This document shows, piece by piece, positions 48,267 through 57,931 of a stretch of DNA of 64,000 bases. The notes under the pieces were generated by a model. That model was not told the origin of the DNA. It made no database searches and saw only the letters and a list, made by a program, of their open reading frames with translations. This DNA comes from Candidatus Woesearchaeota archaeon (GTDB lineage Archaea; Nanobdellota; Nanobdellia; Woesearchaeales; SM23-78). The stretch's first letter is position 1; the number at the start of each line of letters is the position of its first letter. The stretch spans positions 1 to 64,000 of the forward strand of contig JAFGRK010000016.1 of assembly GCA_016935175.1 (NCBI GenBank), given 5' to 3'. A program made the position numbers and the translations under genes.

Positions 48267-49010
48267 TCATTTATTCTTGACAGCTATTAGCCTTATAATA
48301 TTTGCCTTATTTGCAGGGGCTTTCACACTTTTGTCTTTTGCCACCAGCACATCAAAAAGCCTTTTTACCCTCTGGAACTTGCTCAGTCCCTTTTCAGTGA
48401 TTAGGTCAAGCTTGCTTATTAAGGTCTCCTGCCTTGCAATCACATAGCATTGGGTTATGAACTCTTTTTTTAAGCTTTTGGATGTGAAATGATGCAAGTG
48501 CGCAGGGTTGCTCCTGCTATCTTCTAGAGTAAGCTTGTGCTCGCAATTTGGCACCTCGACAAAGATGGCAGAATCTTTTTTTAGCAGCTTATCTGTGGTC
48601 TTGAAAAAACCAGGAAGGTTCTCAAGGTGCTCTAGCACATGCGACATGATTATTAAGTCATATTTTTGCCTACTCTTGAAAAGCTCTATGCTTCCACAGT
48701 AGGCTATTCCCTTGCCAACTTTCCTGTTGATGCGTTCGCAAGAATGCTTGTCAGGCTCAACACCTGTGATATCATAGCCTTTTTTGTGCCAAAACCTTAT
48801 TGCTTCCCCATAGCCGCAGCCAATTTCAAGAATATTCCTTGGCTTGCAGCTGGAAAGAACCCATTTGGCCTGGTCCTTGGCCCTGAGAAGGCCTGCCCTC
48901 ATGTAGACAAAGTCAATAAGCCACTTAATCTTAGGAAGACCAAAAAGCCCCCTAAGGGAGTCTCTTTTGCCTTTCCAGAACTCTTCCCTGTACATAGCCT
49001 CAGATTTCAT
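48267..49010 (-). CDS. SAM-dependent methyltransferase
   Basis: ILEIGCGYGEAIRFW; LIIMSHVLEHLENLPGF. Confidence 0.85.
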   Translation of the reverse strand: MKSEAMYREEFWKGKRDSLRGLFGLPKIKWLIDFVYMRAGLLRAKDQAKWVLSSCKPRNILEIGCGYGEAIRFWHKKGYDITGVEPDKHSCERINRKVGKGIAYCGSIELFKSRQKYDLIIMSHVLEHLENLPGFFKTTDKLLKKDSAIFVEVPNCEHKLTLEDSRSNPAHLHHFTSKSLKKEFITQCYVIARQETLISKLDLITEKGLSKFQRVKRLFDVLVAKDKSVKAPANKANIIRLIAVKNK

Positions 49011-49155
49011 TTACAAGCTCCCCCTATCAACTCTACAAAAAGACTATTCAATAATTTATAAAGGTTTATGTTGACAAGGGTTCGAATGCGAGGTTTTTGC
49101 CGAAACATTTAAAACTAATGGCTTTAAACTAAGCTGGGGGTTAGGAGGGATTTTT

Positions 49156-51096
49156 TTGTCTGAACCAGAGGAGAATAAGCCAGATAAGCCAGAGCACAAA
49201 AAGCAAAAAGAAGAAGAAAGAGAAGAAGATAAAGGCAGAGAAGCTGACAGCAGGTTCAGCAGGCTTATCAAGAGGCTGCAATGGCAGGATTATGCTTTCA
49301 TCTGCTTGCTATTGGTTTACCTTTTCTTGCAGCTAAGCTTTTCATCTTCGCTTAAGCAGCTTCCAAGCCCGATTTATGGGGGTGACTATTATTATTCTCT
49401 TGGAACAGTGCAGCATTTCATGAGTGGCGGAAACCCCTTTGTGAGTTCCAACTTCCTGGGCTCAGAGCCAGGCTACCTTCCTCCTTATGCCATCTCTGTT
49501 GGATTGACAGGCATGCTGCTAGGCTTGACTGCCTTTGCAGCCATGAAGGCTTTCTCAATTATTTTCATGATAGCAGCAATGATAGTTTTTTACCTTTTCA
49601 TATCTTACCTTTTCAAGAACAAGTCAGCAGCCATGGTTGCCATCATATTCTACATGCCACTGGCAAGCTTTCCTGTGCTTAAGTACAATGTTTTCACCTT
49701 GTTCCTGATATTTCCAGCAGTGCTTTTCAGCCTTTATGCTTTCATGAGGAAAAAGTCCCTTATGCTTGCAATGCTATCAGGAGCGCTCCTAGGGCTTTGC
49801 GGCATCTCGCACACCTCTGTCTTTGCAGCCACCATGTTCTTTTTCGGTACAATCGCGCTTTACATCCTTTTCTTTGAGCACTTACACAAGAAAGGCAAGT
49901 CCTGGGGCTTTGACAAGGAGAGCTTCAAGAAGTCATTTTTAAGGAGCCTGGCATTATTGGCTCTCATCTCTATAATTGCAGCTGCCATCTCCATGCTGTT
50001 TTGGTACAAGCCATTATTTGTCTATCATGGAAAGCTACCTGAGAGCACAGCTCACGTGCTTGCCTTCCCTACTTTCAGCTCCCAGGCAAAGCTGGTGTTG
50101 GATAACATCAAGTACTACTTCTTTAATTTCACTGACCTGCTCACAGGAGCCAAGTCTGTATTGTTACTCCTTGGAGTGTTATCAATATTCCTAATAAAGA
50201 AATACAATCCTTTTGAGAAGTTCATGCTGATAATCCTTGCAGCAACTTTCCTAGGAGCAATGCACCACCTCATCACAGAGCCTTTGCTAGGAATCAACCT
50301 TGCAGTGCAGCAGGTGGCTGAGTTCAGCTTTAACTTTACTAGCGCTGTGTTCGCAGCCTATGCTGTGGTGGTAATGGGCAGCCTGCTCAAGAAGTACAAG
50401 CTTTATGTGGCCATCTTTTTCATTGCATTGTTGCTGCTCTTTAACCTGCTCCAGTTCAATGACTTCTCAAAGAACAACCAATGGGTTAAGGCAGGACAAA
50501 CCGATATGTCCCCTAACCTGGCCTCTATGCAGGGCTGGGTGCTCAAAAACACTGGTGTAAATGATGTCTTCCTGTCAACCAATGAGCTCAACTTTGCTGT
50601 TAACGCCTTGACAGGCAGGAAGATAGTGAATGGCAGGCGCTCCCACAGCAGCATGTTTCTTGACCATAACCAGAGGCACGCAGTGGCTGCTGTCATGCTC
50701 TATGGCAATGATAGCGAGGTAAGAAAGGCTTTGCTGAAAGAATACTCTGTGGATTACCTTTATTGGGACTATTACTGGTTCAGGTCAGAGTTCAACTTTG
50801 ATGAGGAAGGCAAGCTAATATCATGGTTTGACCCTCTCATGGTGGTTGAGACTCCAGAATACCTCAAGCTCTTCCAGGACAACAATGTGTCTTTCTTCAG
50901 GCAGCATACCTGGCTTGACCCTACCATCAAGTTTGAGACCATGCCCAAGTTCGATGCTATGATAGTGCTTCCCAACCAATTCAACATCGAGCATCCTTGG
51001 CATCCTGACCTTGACAATTACCTGATTGAGGTATGGAACTTTTCCCAAGGAGGCCAGACCCTTAGCAGGGTTTACAAGATAGTTAATGTTGATTGA
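49156..51096 (+). CDS. Large multi-TM membrane protein (GT-C-like)
   Basis: Charged N-terminus then many TM segments; TTG start preceded by AGGAGGG. Confidence 0.6.
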   Translation: MSEPEENKPDKPEHKKQKEEEREEDKGREADSRFSRLIKRLQWQDYAFICLLLVYLFLQLSFSSSLKQLPSPIYGGDYYYSLGTVQHFMSGGNPFVSSNFLGSEPGYLPPYAISVGLTGMLLGLTAFAAMKAFSIIFMIAAMIVFYLFISYLFKNKSAAMVAIIFYMPLASFPVLKYNVFTLFLIFPAVLFSLYAFMRKKSLMLAMLSGALLGLCGISHTSVFAATMFFFGTIALYILFFEHLHKKGKSWGFDKESFKKSFLRSLALLALISIIAAAISMLFWYKPLFVYHGKLPESTAHVLAFPTFSSQAKLVLDNIKYYFFNFTDLLTGAKSVLLLLGVLSIFLIKKYNPFEKFMLIILAATFLGAMHHLITEPLLGINLAVQQVAEFSFNFTSAVFAAYAVVVMGSLLKKYKLYVAIFFIALLLLFNLLQFNDFSKNNQWVKAGQTDMSPNLASMQGWVLKNTGVNDVFLSTNELNFAVNALTGRKIVNGRRSHSSMFLDHNQRHAVAAVMLYGNDSEVRKALLKEYSVDYLYWDYYWFRSEFNFDEEGKLISWFDPLMVVETPEYLKLFQDNNVSFFRQHTWLDPTIKFETMPKFDAMIVLPNQFNIEHPWHPDLDNYLIEVWNFSQGGQTLSRVYKIVNVD

Positions 51097-51106
51097 TTAG
51101 GCTATC

Positions 51107-51526
51107 ATGATTTTTTGGATGATCAATATGGCAAATCATATGGCAAAGCAGAAAAAACCATTACCTAAGGCAAACATTAACAAGGCCATCTTCTTGATGA
51201 TAACCTGCACCATCTTCACCAGCCTGGCGCAGCTATTCCTTAAGTCAGGGGTTTCAAGAATCCAGTTGACCTTTATTGGCATGATAACCAACTGGGTGCT
51301 GATCCTAGGAGTGGTATTCTACGGCTTGGGGGCTTTGATAATGATATTTGCGCTCAAGCAAGGGGAATTGTCATTGCTCTATCCCTTCCTGAGCCTTAGC
51401 TATGTCTGGGTGCCTATACTCTCAATATTTGTGGTTCATGAGTCACTAGTGCTTATGCAATGGCTTGGCATTGCCATGATAATCCTGGGTTCTTTCTTCA
51501 TGAGGAGAGGTGCTACTTATGCTTAA
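51107..51526 (+). CDS. Four-TM EamA/SMR-like transporter half (ArnE/F-like)
   Basis: 139 aa hydrophobic; LGVVFYGLGALIMIFALKQGELSLLYPFLSLSYVWVPILS. Confidence 0.65.
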   Translation: MIFWMINMANHMAKQKKPLPKANINKAIFLMITCTIFTSLAQLFLKSGVSRIQLTFIGMITNWVLILGVVFYGLGALIMIFALKQGELSLLYPFLSLSYVWVPILSIFVVHESLVLMQWLGIAMIILGSFFMRRGATYA

Positions 51527-51869
51527 CCTATTTGCTGCATTCCTTGTATTGATTGCTACCTTCACAGGAGCTTTCAGCTCATTGTTCTTGAAAAAAGGAG
51601 CAGAGAAGTTCAACCTTAGCCTATTGCAGCAGCTGAGGAACAAGGACCTGATACTTGGGGTGGTGCTTTTCTTTGCAGGATTTGTGGTGTATGTCTATGC
51701 CCTAAGCCTGGAAAAGCTATCAATACTCTATCCTATAACTGCGCTCACCTATGTGTGGACTGCCTTTATCTCCATTAAGTTCCTTAATGAGAAGATGAAC
51801 CTGTACAAATGGCTAGGCATAGCTACCATAATCCTGGGTATATTCTGCGTGACCTATTTTGCAGGCTAA
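51510..51869 (+). CDS. Four-TM EamA/SMR-like transporter half (ArnE/F-like)
   Basis: 119 aa; FAGFVVYVYALSLEKLSILYPITALTYVWTAFISIKFLNEKMN; overlaps partner gene. Confidence 0.68.
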   Translation: MLLMLNLFAAFLVLIATFTGAFSSLFLKKGAEKFNLSLLQQLRNKDLILGVVLFFAGFVVYVYALSLEKLSILYPITALTYVWTAFISIKFLNEKMNLYKWLGIATIILGIFCVTYFAG

Positions 51870-51961
51870 GAAGGGATTTCTTGAGATTAGCATATCTATA
51901 GCATATCTGTAAGAATTAGCAATAATTGAGAAATAGAAAGTAAAAAAAGAAAAATATAGTT

Positions 51962-52714
51962 TTATTGGCTGAACTGGTGCTCAAGCTGGGTAGACTTGAC
52001 CTCGTTCATGACAATGTCCCTGAACTCATAGTTTTTGCTCAGGTAAGTTATCTGCAAGGGTATGCCAAAGAATGAGTCCACAAACATGGTGCCTGAAAGC
52101 CCGTCAACCTCAATGTTCATCTCAACAGCGTTCCTGCTGGCAAATATCTTTGACTTACCTGTCAAGTCAGCCTTGGTTATCCTATCAATCCAGTCCCAAG
52201 GAGTAGGCCTGAAGTACTTGTCAAAATCCACTGAATAAGCCTTGTCCCTGTCCTTGCATACTGACCTGTCCCTGTACTCACAATAGGCAGTGGCAGTATT
52301 CTTCACCAAGTCAAGGTAGACTGTGTCATAGTATTCATTCCCAGCATAAACAGCCCTTACCTTAAGCTCAATCTTCATCTTGTCCTTGGTAGTGTAATAA
52401 ATGTCTTCCGGAAGAGATTGTGGTGATTCAACATATGAGTACTGCAATGAGGTCACCTTGGCATTATTGTCAAAATAGACCTGGGCAGCAGGAGAGATCT
52501 CCTTAACAACAGGCTCTGGAGCAGGCTCTGGAGCAGGCTCTGGCTGCTTAACCTCTTCTTTTGGCTCAGGAGCCATTGGAGTATAGCACTCCTCAGCATT
52601 CCTGACCCTTGTGCCGTCCTTGCAGATGTAGTACTCAGACACAGGCACGCAGCTGGCGATGAAAAAGCTAATGGCTAACAAGCAAATAACAGACATAACT
52701 ACTCCTTTTCCCAT
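51962..52714 (-). CDS. Predicted lipoprotein of unknown function
   Basis: Signal-like MGKGVVMSVICLLAISFFIASC then (EPAP)n linker; SD GGGGTG before ATG at 52714. Confidence 0.7.
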   Translation of the reverse strand: MGKGVVMSVICLLAISFFIASCVPVSEYYICKDGTRVRNAEECYTPMAPEPKEEVKQPEPAPEPAPEPVVKEISPAAQVYFDNNAKVTSLQYSYVESPQSLPEDIYYTTKDKMKIELKVRAVYAGNEYYDTVYLDLVKNTATAYCEYRDRSVCKDRDKAYSVDFDKYFRPTPWDWIDRITKADLTGKSKIFASRNAVEMNIEVDGLSGTMFVDSFFGIPLQITYLSKNYEFRDIVMNEVKSTQLEHQFSQ

Positions 52715-52814
52715 TGAAAAAACACCCCGCATAATTATAGCTATAAAATAAAAGTTGAAAACATGAACCCCTATAAAAAAGTTTCTTTAATCAACAGGAT
52801 TTTTATTCGAGTAC

Positions 52815-53054
52815 TCATTTCTTCTTCTTCCTGTAATGCCCTTTTTCGTGGATAGCAAGCTTCTCCATGGCTTCCCTGTTGCTAGCCTCGATGTGGCTCA
52901 TGCTCACCACGCTGGCAACAAAGAGTATCACGAATGTCAAGGCAAAAGTAAATCCCCAGGTAGGGCTTATCCCCATCACAAAGAACACTGAGATGAAGAA
53001 TCCTAGCATTGTTGTCAGCATGAACCCGCTTGAAAAAGGAATATCCCCTTCCAT
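52815..53054 (-). CDS. Small two-TM membrane protein, unknown
   Basis: 79 aa; SD GGGGTGG upstream of ATG. Confidence 0.6.
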   Translation of the reverse strand: MEGDIPFSSGFMLTTMLGFFISVFFVMGISPTWGFTFALTFVILFVASVVSMSHIEASNREAMEKLAIHEKGHYRKKKK

Positions 53055-53148
53055 TATTATACCACCCCTCTTTTTTTATTTAATTAATAGCTTTATAGCT
53101 TAATAGTAGTGCTGGTTTTATTTAAATTTAACTGAAAAAAGCAGAAAA

Positions 53149-54237
53149 TCAGCTGAATCGAACAAAGTTCAGTTCTTTCACAATCTTCCTGTTGTGCTCA
53201 AGCTTCTGCCTAAATTCATCCATGAACTTGGTCATCTTGTCGCAGGCAACCTGCTTTAGCTCTCCGCTAGTCATCCTGCCAGACTTGTACTCTTGGTATA
53301 TCCTGTCAAGCTCAGCATCATCTTCTATCAAGTGCTGCTTGAGCAGCTCAAAAACCATATCCTTCTCAATCACAGCGCCAAGCCTCCTGTGCTCCTCAAG
53401 AGTGTCCCTGCCGCCTGTCAAGGCATTCTTTATCTTCTTGCAAACAGCCTTGTTGTCTTCTGGCAGGCTTATGCAGCTTTCTGGCTTGGACTTGCTCATT
53501 TTGATGCTGCCATCAAGGCTAGGAGTGTATTTATGGTAAAGGCTGCTAGGAGCAAAATACTTCTTGCTCTTCATCCTGCTAACAACATCCCTGGAAAGCC
53601 TTATATGAGGGTCCTGATCCAGCCCCACAGGGATGATTCCAGGCATCCGCTCCTTGAACTGGGGATAAAGCACATCACCAACTTGGGTGACTGCGCTCAT
53701 AATCCTTCCAGGGTCTGCGCTGCCATAGATTGCCCGAAACTCATTGAGTGTTATTTTCTTTGCAGCTTCATAGGCAAAATGAACAACGTCCTTGTTCTCT
53801 GACTGGAAATAGAATATTGTCTTCTTAGGGTCAAGCCCTAGTGCCAAGTAAGCTGGAATATGGAATTCGAGCGCCCGCCTCCTGCCTTCCTCAAGGCTTA
53901 CTCCTCTTGCAGCAGCAGCCTCAAGGTCAGCTATGAGGATTATTGTCAGTGCGCCGTGCTTCTGGAAATAGGCCAGGTTCTCCACCACTACCTTGTTGCC
54001 CAGGTGTATCTGGTCGCTGGTAGGCATGATGCCGCTAAGGGCATAGAAAGGCTTTTTCTCCTTGATGCACTTAGCAATGATGCTCAAGTCCCTGCCTGCA
54101 AAAACCACTCCTCGCCTCATTACACGATTAGGCTCAGGGAACAAGCCAGGCGTAAATATCTCTAGCCCGAAGTCCTTTATTGCCTTGGCATAATCCTCTA
54201 CCAGCTCACTCCCATAAGGGTCTATCATCTTAGTCAT
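53149..54237 (-). CDS. trpS: Tryptophanyl-tRNA synthetase (archaeal type)
   Basis: GIMPTSDQIHLGN (HIGH region), GLDQDPHIRLSRDV, IKMSKSKPESCI (KMSKS). Confidence 0.92.
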   Translation of the reverse strand: MTKMIDPYGSELVEDYAKAIKDFGLEIFTPGLFPEPNRVMRRGVVFAGRDLSIIAKCIKEKKPFYALSGIMPTSDQIHLGNKVVVENLAYFQKHGALTIILIADLEAAAARGVSLEEGRRRALEFHIPAYLALGLDPKKTIFYFQSENKDVVHFAYEAAKKITLNEFRAIYGSADPGRIMSAVTQVGDVLYPQFKERMPGIIPVGLDQDPHIRLSRDVVSRMKSKKYFAPSSLYHKYTPSLDGSIKMSKSKPESCISLPEDNKAVCKKIKNALTGGRDTLEEHRRLGAVIEKDMVFELLKQHLIEDDAELDRIYQEYKSGRMTSGELKQVACDKMTKFMDEFRQKLEHNRKIVKELNFVRFS

Positions 54238-54322
54238 ATTAGAGGATAATTGGCTATAAGCTATTTAAATTTTGGGTTTTTGCAGGAAAATTTTATAAAC
54301 AGGCTTGGTTTCTGCAAACAGC

Positions 54323-54724
54323 ATGAAAATAGCAATCTGCGGAAGCATGGCATTTGCCAAGGACATGCTCAGTGTAAAGAAAGAGCTGGAAAAAAGAGGG
54401 CATAAGGTGACTGTGCCTGATAGAACTGAAAAGCATGCTGATGGTACAATCAGGAATGAGGATAAATGGGAGAAGATTGAGCTTGACGTCATCAAAGCTT
54501 ATTTCAACGAGATAAAAAAGAATGATGCAATAATTGTGATAAACAAGGACAAGAACAACGTCAAAGGTTATGTGGGAGGCAATAGCCTGATAGAAATAGC
54601 TTTTGCCCATGTTCTTGGCAAGAAAATATTCCTGCTCAACTCAATACCTAACATGAGCTATTCAGATGAGATAGCAGCGATGAAGCCTGTGATAATAAAC
54701 AATAATCTTGATTTGATAAAGTGA
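54323..54724 (+). CDS. Nucleoside 2-deoxyribosyltransferase-like protein
   Basis: MKIAICGSMAFAKDM; GYVGGNSLIEIAFAHVLGKKIFLLN. ATG 54323 about 27 nt after TATA attttataa. Confidence 0.65.
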   Translation: MKIAICGSMAFAKDMLSVKKELEKRGHKVTVPDRTEKHADGTIRNEDKWEKIELDVIKAYFNEIKKNDAIIVINKDKNNVKGYVGGNSLIEIAFAHVLGKKIFLLNSIPNMSYSDEIAAMKPVIINNNLDLIK

Positions 54725-55287
54725 AACAAATGGACCTTGAGAAAGTAGATGTCTTGGACAATCATGGAAAGCTTACAGGAGAGATAATGCTCAAGACAGA
54801 AGCTCACAAGAAAGGCGTGTGGCACAGGGCAGTCCACATCTGGGTTTATAATTCCAAGGGTGAGTTATTGCTGCAGAAAAGGGCAAAGAAGAAAAAATAT
54901 TACCCTGGGCTGTGGGACATCTCAGCAGCAGGCCATGTGAGCGCAGGCCAAAGCTATCAAGAGGCAGCGCAAAGAGAGCTTTTTGAGGAGCTAGGCATAA
55001 TGTGCCATGCTAAAGCATTAAAGCCTATCAAATTATGGAAGCTCAAGCAAGACCTTTCCAAGCCATTCCTTAAAAACAGGGAGTTTGTGAAAGGCTACTC
55101 TTTAAGATGGGATGGGAATGTTGCCTCCTTAAGGCTGCAGGAAGAAGAGGTTGAGCAAGCCAAGCTTATGCCTATTGATGATTTTGAATCCAATATAATG
55201 AACGATGAGAAAAGCTTAACGTACGTCCCTCAAAGAAAATATTACCTTGAAGGGATAGCCCTCTTGAAGAAAGAGATGGGCAGATAA
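54721..55287 (+). CDS. Nudix hydrolase / IPP-isomerase-like
   Basis: Nudix box GHVSAGQSYQEAAQRELFEELGI. Confidence 0.88.
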   Translation: MKQMDLEKVDVLDNHGKLTGEIMLKTEAHKKGVWHRAVHIWVYNSKGELLLQKRAKKKKYYPGLWDISAAGHVSAGQSYQEAAQRELFEELGIMCHAKALKPIKLWKLKQDLSKPFLKNREFVKGYSLRWDGNVASLRLQEEEVEQAKLMPIDDFESNIMNDEKSLTYVPQRKYYLEGIALLKKEMGR

Positions 55288-55306
55288 TCTCCCTGGTAAG
55301 GTTGTG

Positions 55307-55795
55307 CTAGCTAAAAATCTTCTTGACAACTTCCAAGGCAACTTCTCTCTTGCGAGGGAAAGCAGCAATGCTTATCTTGATATGGAAGCATTCTCCGCAG
55401 TCAGTTATGTTGAGCTGATTGTTCATCAGGCTCTTCTTATCCAGCCTTATGAAGAAGTCAAGTTTTTCATCAAGCCTGTTCTCCTGGCGGATAAGCATCA
55501 GCCTCTGGGCAGGGTCGAGCTTCTCATTCAATGACTTCAAGAAAGCATTAGTAAGCCTCTCCTTCTCAAGCACCACTTCAAGGATGACAATCTCCCGCTT
55601 GTTAAAGCCTGTCGCGGTGCTCCTAACCACAGGAATCTTCTCATCTTCCAAGTTAAATGGAAACAAGCCGAGAAATTTCTCCCTGATTAGCTTCTCATCC
55701 TCCTCTGGCTTCTGTAAGTCTTGACTTACAGATTCAACAGATTTATCTGTTGTTTTGATGAACACATTTACCTTGACATTGTGGGCGAGCTTCAT
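55307..55795 (-). CDS. Conserved archaeal RNA-binding-domain-like protein
   Basis: 162 aa with VRSTATGFNKREIVILEVVLEKERLTNAFLKSL and IRLDK...; resembles the archaeal predicted exosome-associated family. Confidence 0.5.
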   Translation of the reverse strand: MKLAHNVKVNVFIKTTDKSVESVSQDLQKPEEDEKLIREKFLGLFPFNLEDEKIPVVRSTATGFNKREIVILEVVLEKERLTNAFLKSLNEKLDPAQRLMLIRQENRLDEKLDFFIRLDKKSLMNNQLNITDCGECFHIKISIAAFPRKREVALEVVKKIFS

Positions 55796-55922
55796 GGCAT
55801 ATGGAAGAATCTGCTTATTTTAAAGTGTTTTGATGGAAAAAGCTGCCAGCCTGGGTGCCGAGGGCGACTTTTTCCCAGAATTAAGTATAATAAATTTTAT
55901 AAACTAGGCTAAGAAATTGTTG

Positions 55923-56705
55923 TCCATGGCCTTTCCTAATTTAAAAAATAAGCACGCAGAAGAAGCAGTATTTTCCCCAAAGCAATTCCTGGGCTATCAT
56001 AAGAAGATAGGTAGGACGCTAAAGCTTAGGCCTCCCAGAGGGGCTGTTTTTTATTTTTCAAGAAAAGACCCGAACCATTATGTCAAGGGCTATACCTATG
56101 ACAAGCATGATGTATCTGGAGCTAATTTCTATTATATAAGAGAGACTCAAGGAAGAGTGGCTTTTGTCGGAGGATTTGGGATAGGAGCGCCAGCTGCCAC
56201 TACAGTGCTTGAAGAGATGATTGCTTGGGGAGTGAAGAGGTTCATCCTTGTCGGGGACGCTGGAGGCCTGCAAAAGCATCTTAACATAGGAGACCTTGTG
56301 GTATGCGACAGGGCTATAAGGGATGAGGGGACATCACATCACTACTCAAAGCACTCAAAGTATGCTTATGCCAGCAAAGGCATTACAGAGCAAATAAAAG
56401 CAGAGCTAGAAAGGCAAGGGCAAAAATACCTGGTAGGAACAAGCTGGACCATTGATGCTCCTTACCGGGAAACTGTGAAAGAGGCAAAACAATACCAAAA
56501 GGAAGGTGTGCTCACTGTTGAGATGGAAGCATCAGCGATGTTTGAGGTAGCTAAATATCGGGGAGCAGAGATTGGCGCCATTTTCACAGTGAGTGATTCT
56601 CTTGCAGAGCTAGAATGGAATCCTCAGTTCCACTCAAAAAAGCTTCTTAACAGCAAGCCAGCCAAGTTCAAGGCAGCCATTGATGTGCTTTCAAGGAAAG
56701 ATTGA
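55923..56705 (+). CDS. Nucleoside phosphorylase (PNP/UDP family)
   Basis: VAFVGGFGIGAPAATTVLEEMIAWGVKRFILVGDAGGLQ; TVEMEASAMFEVAKYRG. Confidence 0.88.
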   Translation, partial: SMAFPNLKNKHAEEAVFSPKQFLGYHKKIGRTLKLRPPRGAVFYFSRKDPNHYVKGYTYDKHDVSGANFYYIRETQGRVAFVGGFGIGAPAATTVLEEMIAWGVKRFILVGDAGGLQKHLNIGDLVVCDRAIRDEGTSHHYSKHSKYAYASKGITEQIKAELERQGQKYLVGTSWTIDAPYRETVKEAKQYQKEGVLTVEMEASAMFEVAKYRGAEIGAIFTVSDSLAELEWNPQFHSKKLLNSKPAKFKAAIDVLSRKD

Positions 56706-56734
56706 TAAATTCTAGAGGAGTATCAGTTGATATC

Positions 56735-57895
56735 ATGAAAAAAATCTACTTACCCAACTACAAGGACGGAAGCATTGTCAACCTGATGGCTTCGATAGAG
56801 AAATCTTTAGGGGGAAAGCCTCTTTATAAGCCTCTCAAAGGCTTCAAGCCTGATGAGCTAAAAAGATTCAGCAACATCATCCTCATAGTTATCGATGGAC
56901 TGGGCTATGATTATCTCATGCGCAATGGAAAAGGCAGCTTTCTTAAGAAGCACCTGAGAAAAAGCATCACTTCAACTTTTCCATCGACCACTGCATCAGC
57001 CATTACTGCTTTCAACACAGGAGTGGCTCCCCAGCAGCATGCCATCACTGGCTGGTTCACCTGGCTGAAAGAATTAGGGGCTGTTTTTACCATCTTGCCT
57101 TTTGTCCCTCGCTACAACAATCATTCTGGCAGGACTTTGGAGCCAAAAGCAATATTTGACTATTCGACCTTTGAGAGCAGGCTGAAAATTAGCACTTACA
57201 AGCTTTACCCAAAGAAAATCGTGAAAAGCGATTACACATCCTCCAATAGCAAGGGAGCCAATCTCATGCCTTACACTGCCCAATCAAGCTTTTTCAAGGC
57301 GATTGTGAAGCTGGCCAAGCTTGATAGGAAAAAGAAGTTCATACATGCTTATTGGCCTGGCTTTGACACTGAATGCCATCATCACAGCCCAAAGAGCAAG
57401 AAGGCTTTGCTGCACTTCAAGAAGCTGGACAGAGGATTAGGCTTATTCATCAAGAAGATGCAAGGAACAAGCTCAATCATTATAATAACTGCAGACCACG
57501 GCCAGATAGATGTGCCTGTTAAGAGCAGGATAAGCCTGAAAGATCACCCTGAGCTTGCTAAAACCTTGGCTTTGCCTTTGTGCGGTGAGCCAAGGGCTGC
57601 TTATTGCTATGTGCATGCGCCCAAGGCAAAGCAGTTTGAGAAGTATGCTAAGACCAAGCTAAAGAAGTGTTGTTGGCTGTTCAAGAGTGAAGATTTGATA
57701 AGTAAGAATTGGTTCGGGCTTTTCAAGCCTAACCCAAAGCTTCTTGACAGGGTTGGTGATTATGTCTTGGTGATGAAAAAGGATTATGTCATCAAAGACT
57801 TCCTAATAACAGAGAAAGAGCACTTTCTCCTGGGAAACCACGGGGGCGTGAGCAGGCAGGAGATGCTGGTGCCTCTGATAGTGGTAAAGCCTTGA
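56735..57895 (+). CDS. Alkaline-phosphatase-superfamily phosphodiesterase/nucleotide pyrophosphatase-like
   Basis: IILIVIDGLGYDYL; TSTFPSTTASAITAFNTGVAP; TADHGQIDV; GNHGG. Confidence 0.85.
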   Translation: MKKIYLPNYKDGSIVNLMASIEKSLGGKPLYKPLKGFKPDELKRFSNIILIVIDGLGYDYLMRNGKGSFLKKHLRKSITSTFPSTTASAITAFNTGVAPQQHAITGWFTWLKELGAVFTILPFVPRYNNHSGRTLEPKAIFDYSTFESRLKISTYKLYPKKIVKSDYTSSNSKGANLMPYTAQSSFFKAIVKLAKLDRKKKFIHAYWPGFDTECHHHSPKSKKALLHFKKLDRGLGLFIKKMQGTSSIIIITADHGQIDVPVKSRISLKDHPELAKTLALPLCGEPRAAYCYVHAPKAKQFEKYAKTKLKKCCWLFKSEDLISKNWFGLFKPNPKLLDRVGDYVLVMKKDYVIKDFLITEKEHFLLGNHGGVSRQEMLVPLIVVKP

Positions 57896-57931
57896 CTGTT
57901 GGTTGGCTATTCTTAAGAATATTTCCCAAGC

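Noticed and set aside
52501-52540. Short tandem repeat (ggctctggagca)n considered as a CRISPR/repeat array
   Set aside because: Only about 3 units of 12 bp coding for an EPAP linker; no spacers
53293-53802. Plus-strand ORF of 169 aa opposite trpS
   Set aside because: Antisense to a clear TrpRS with KMSKS motif; no recognisable domain
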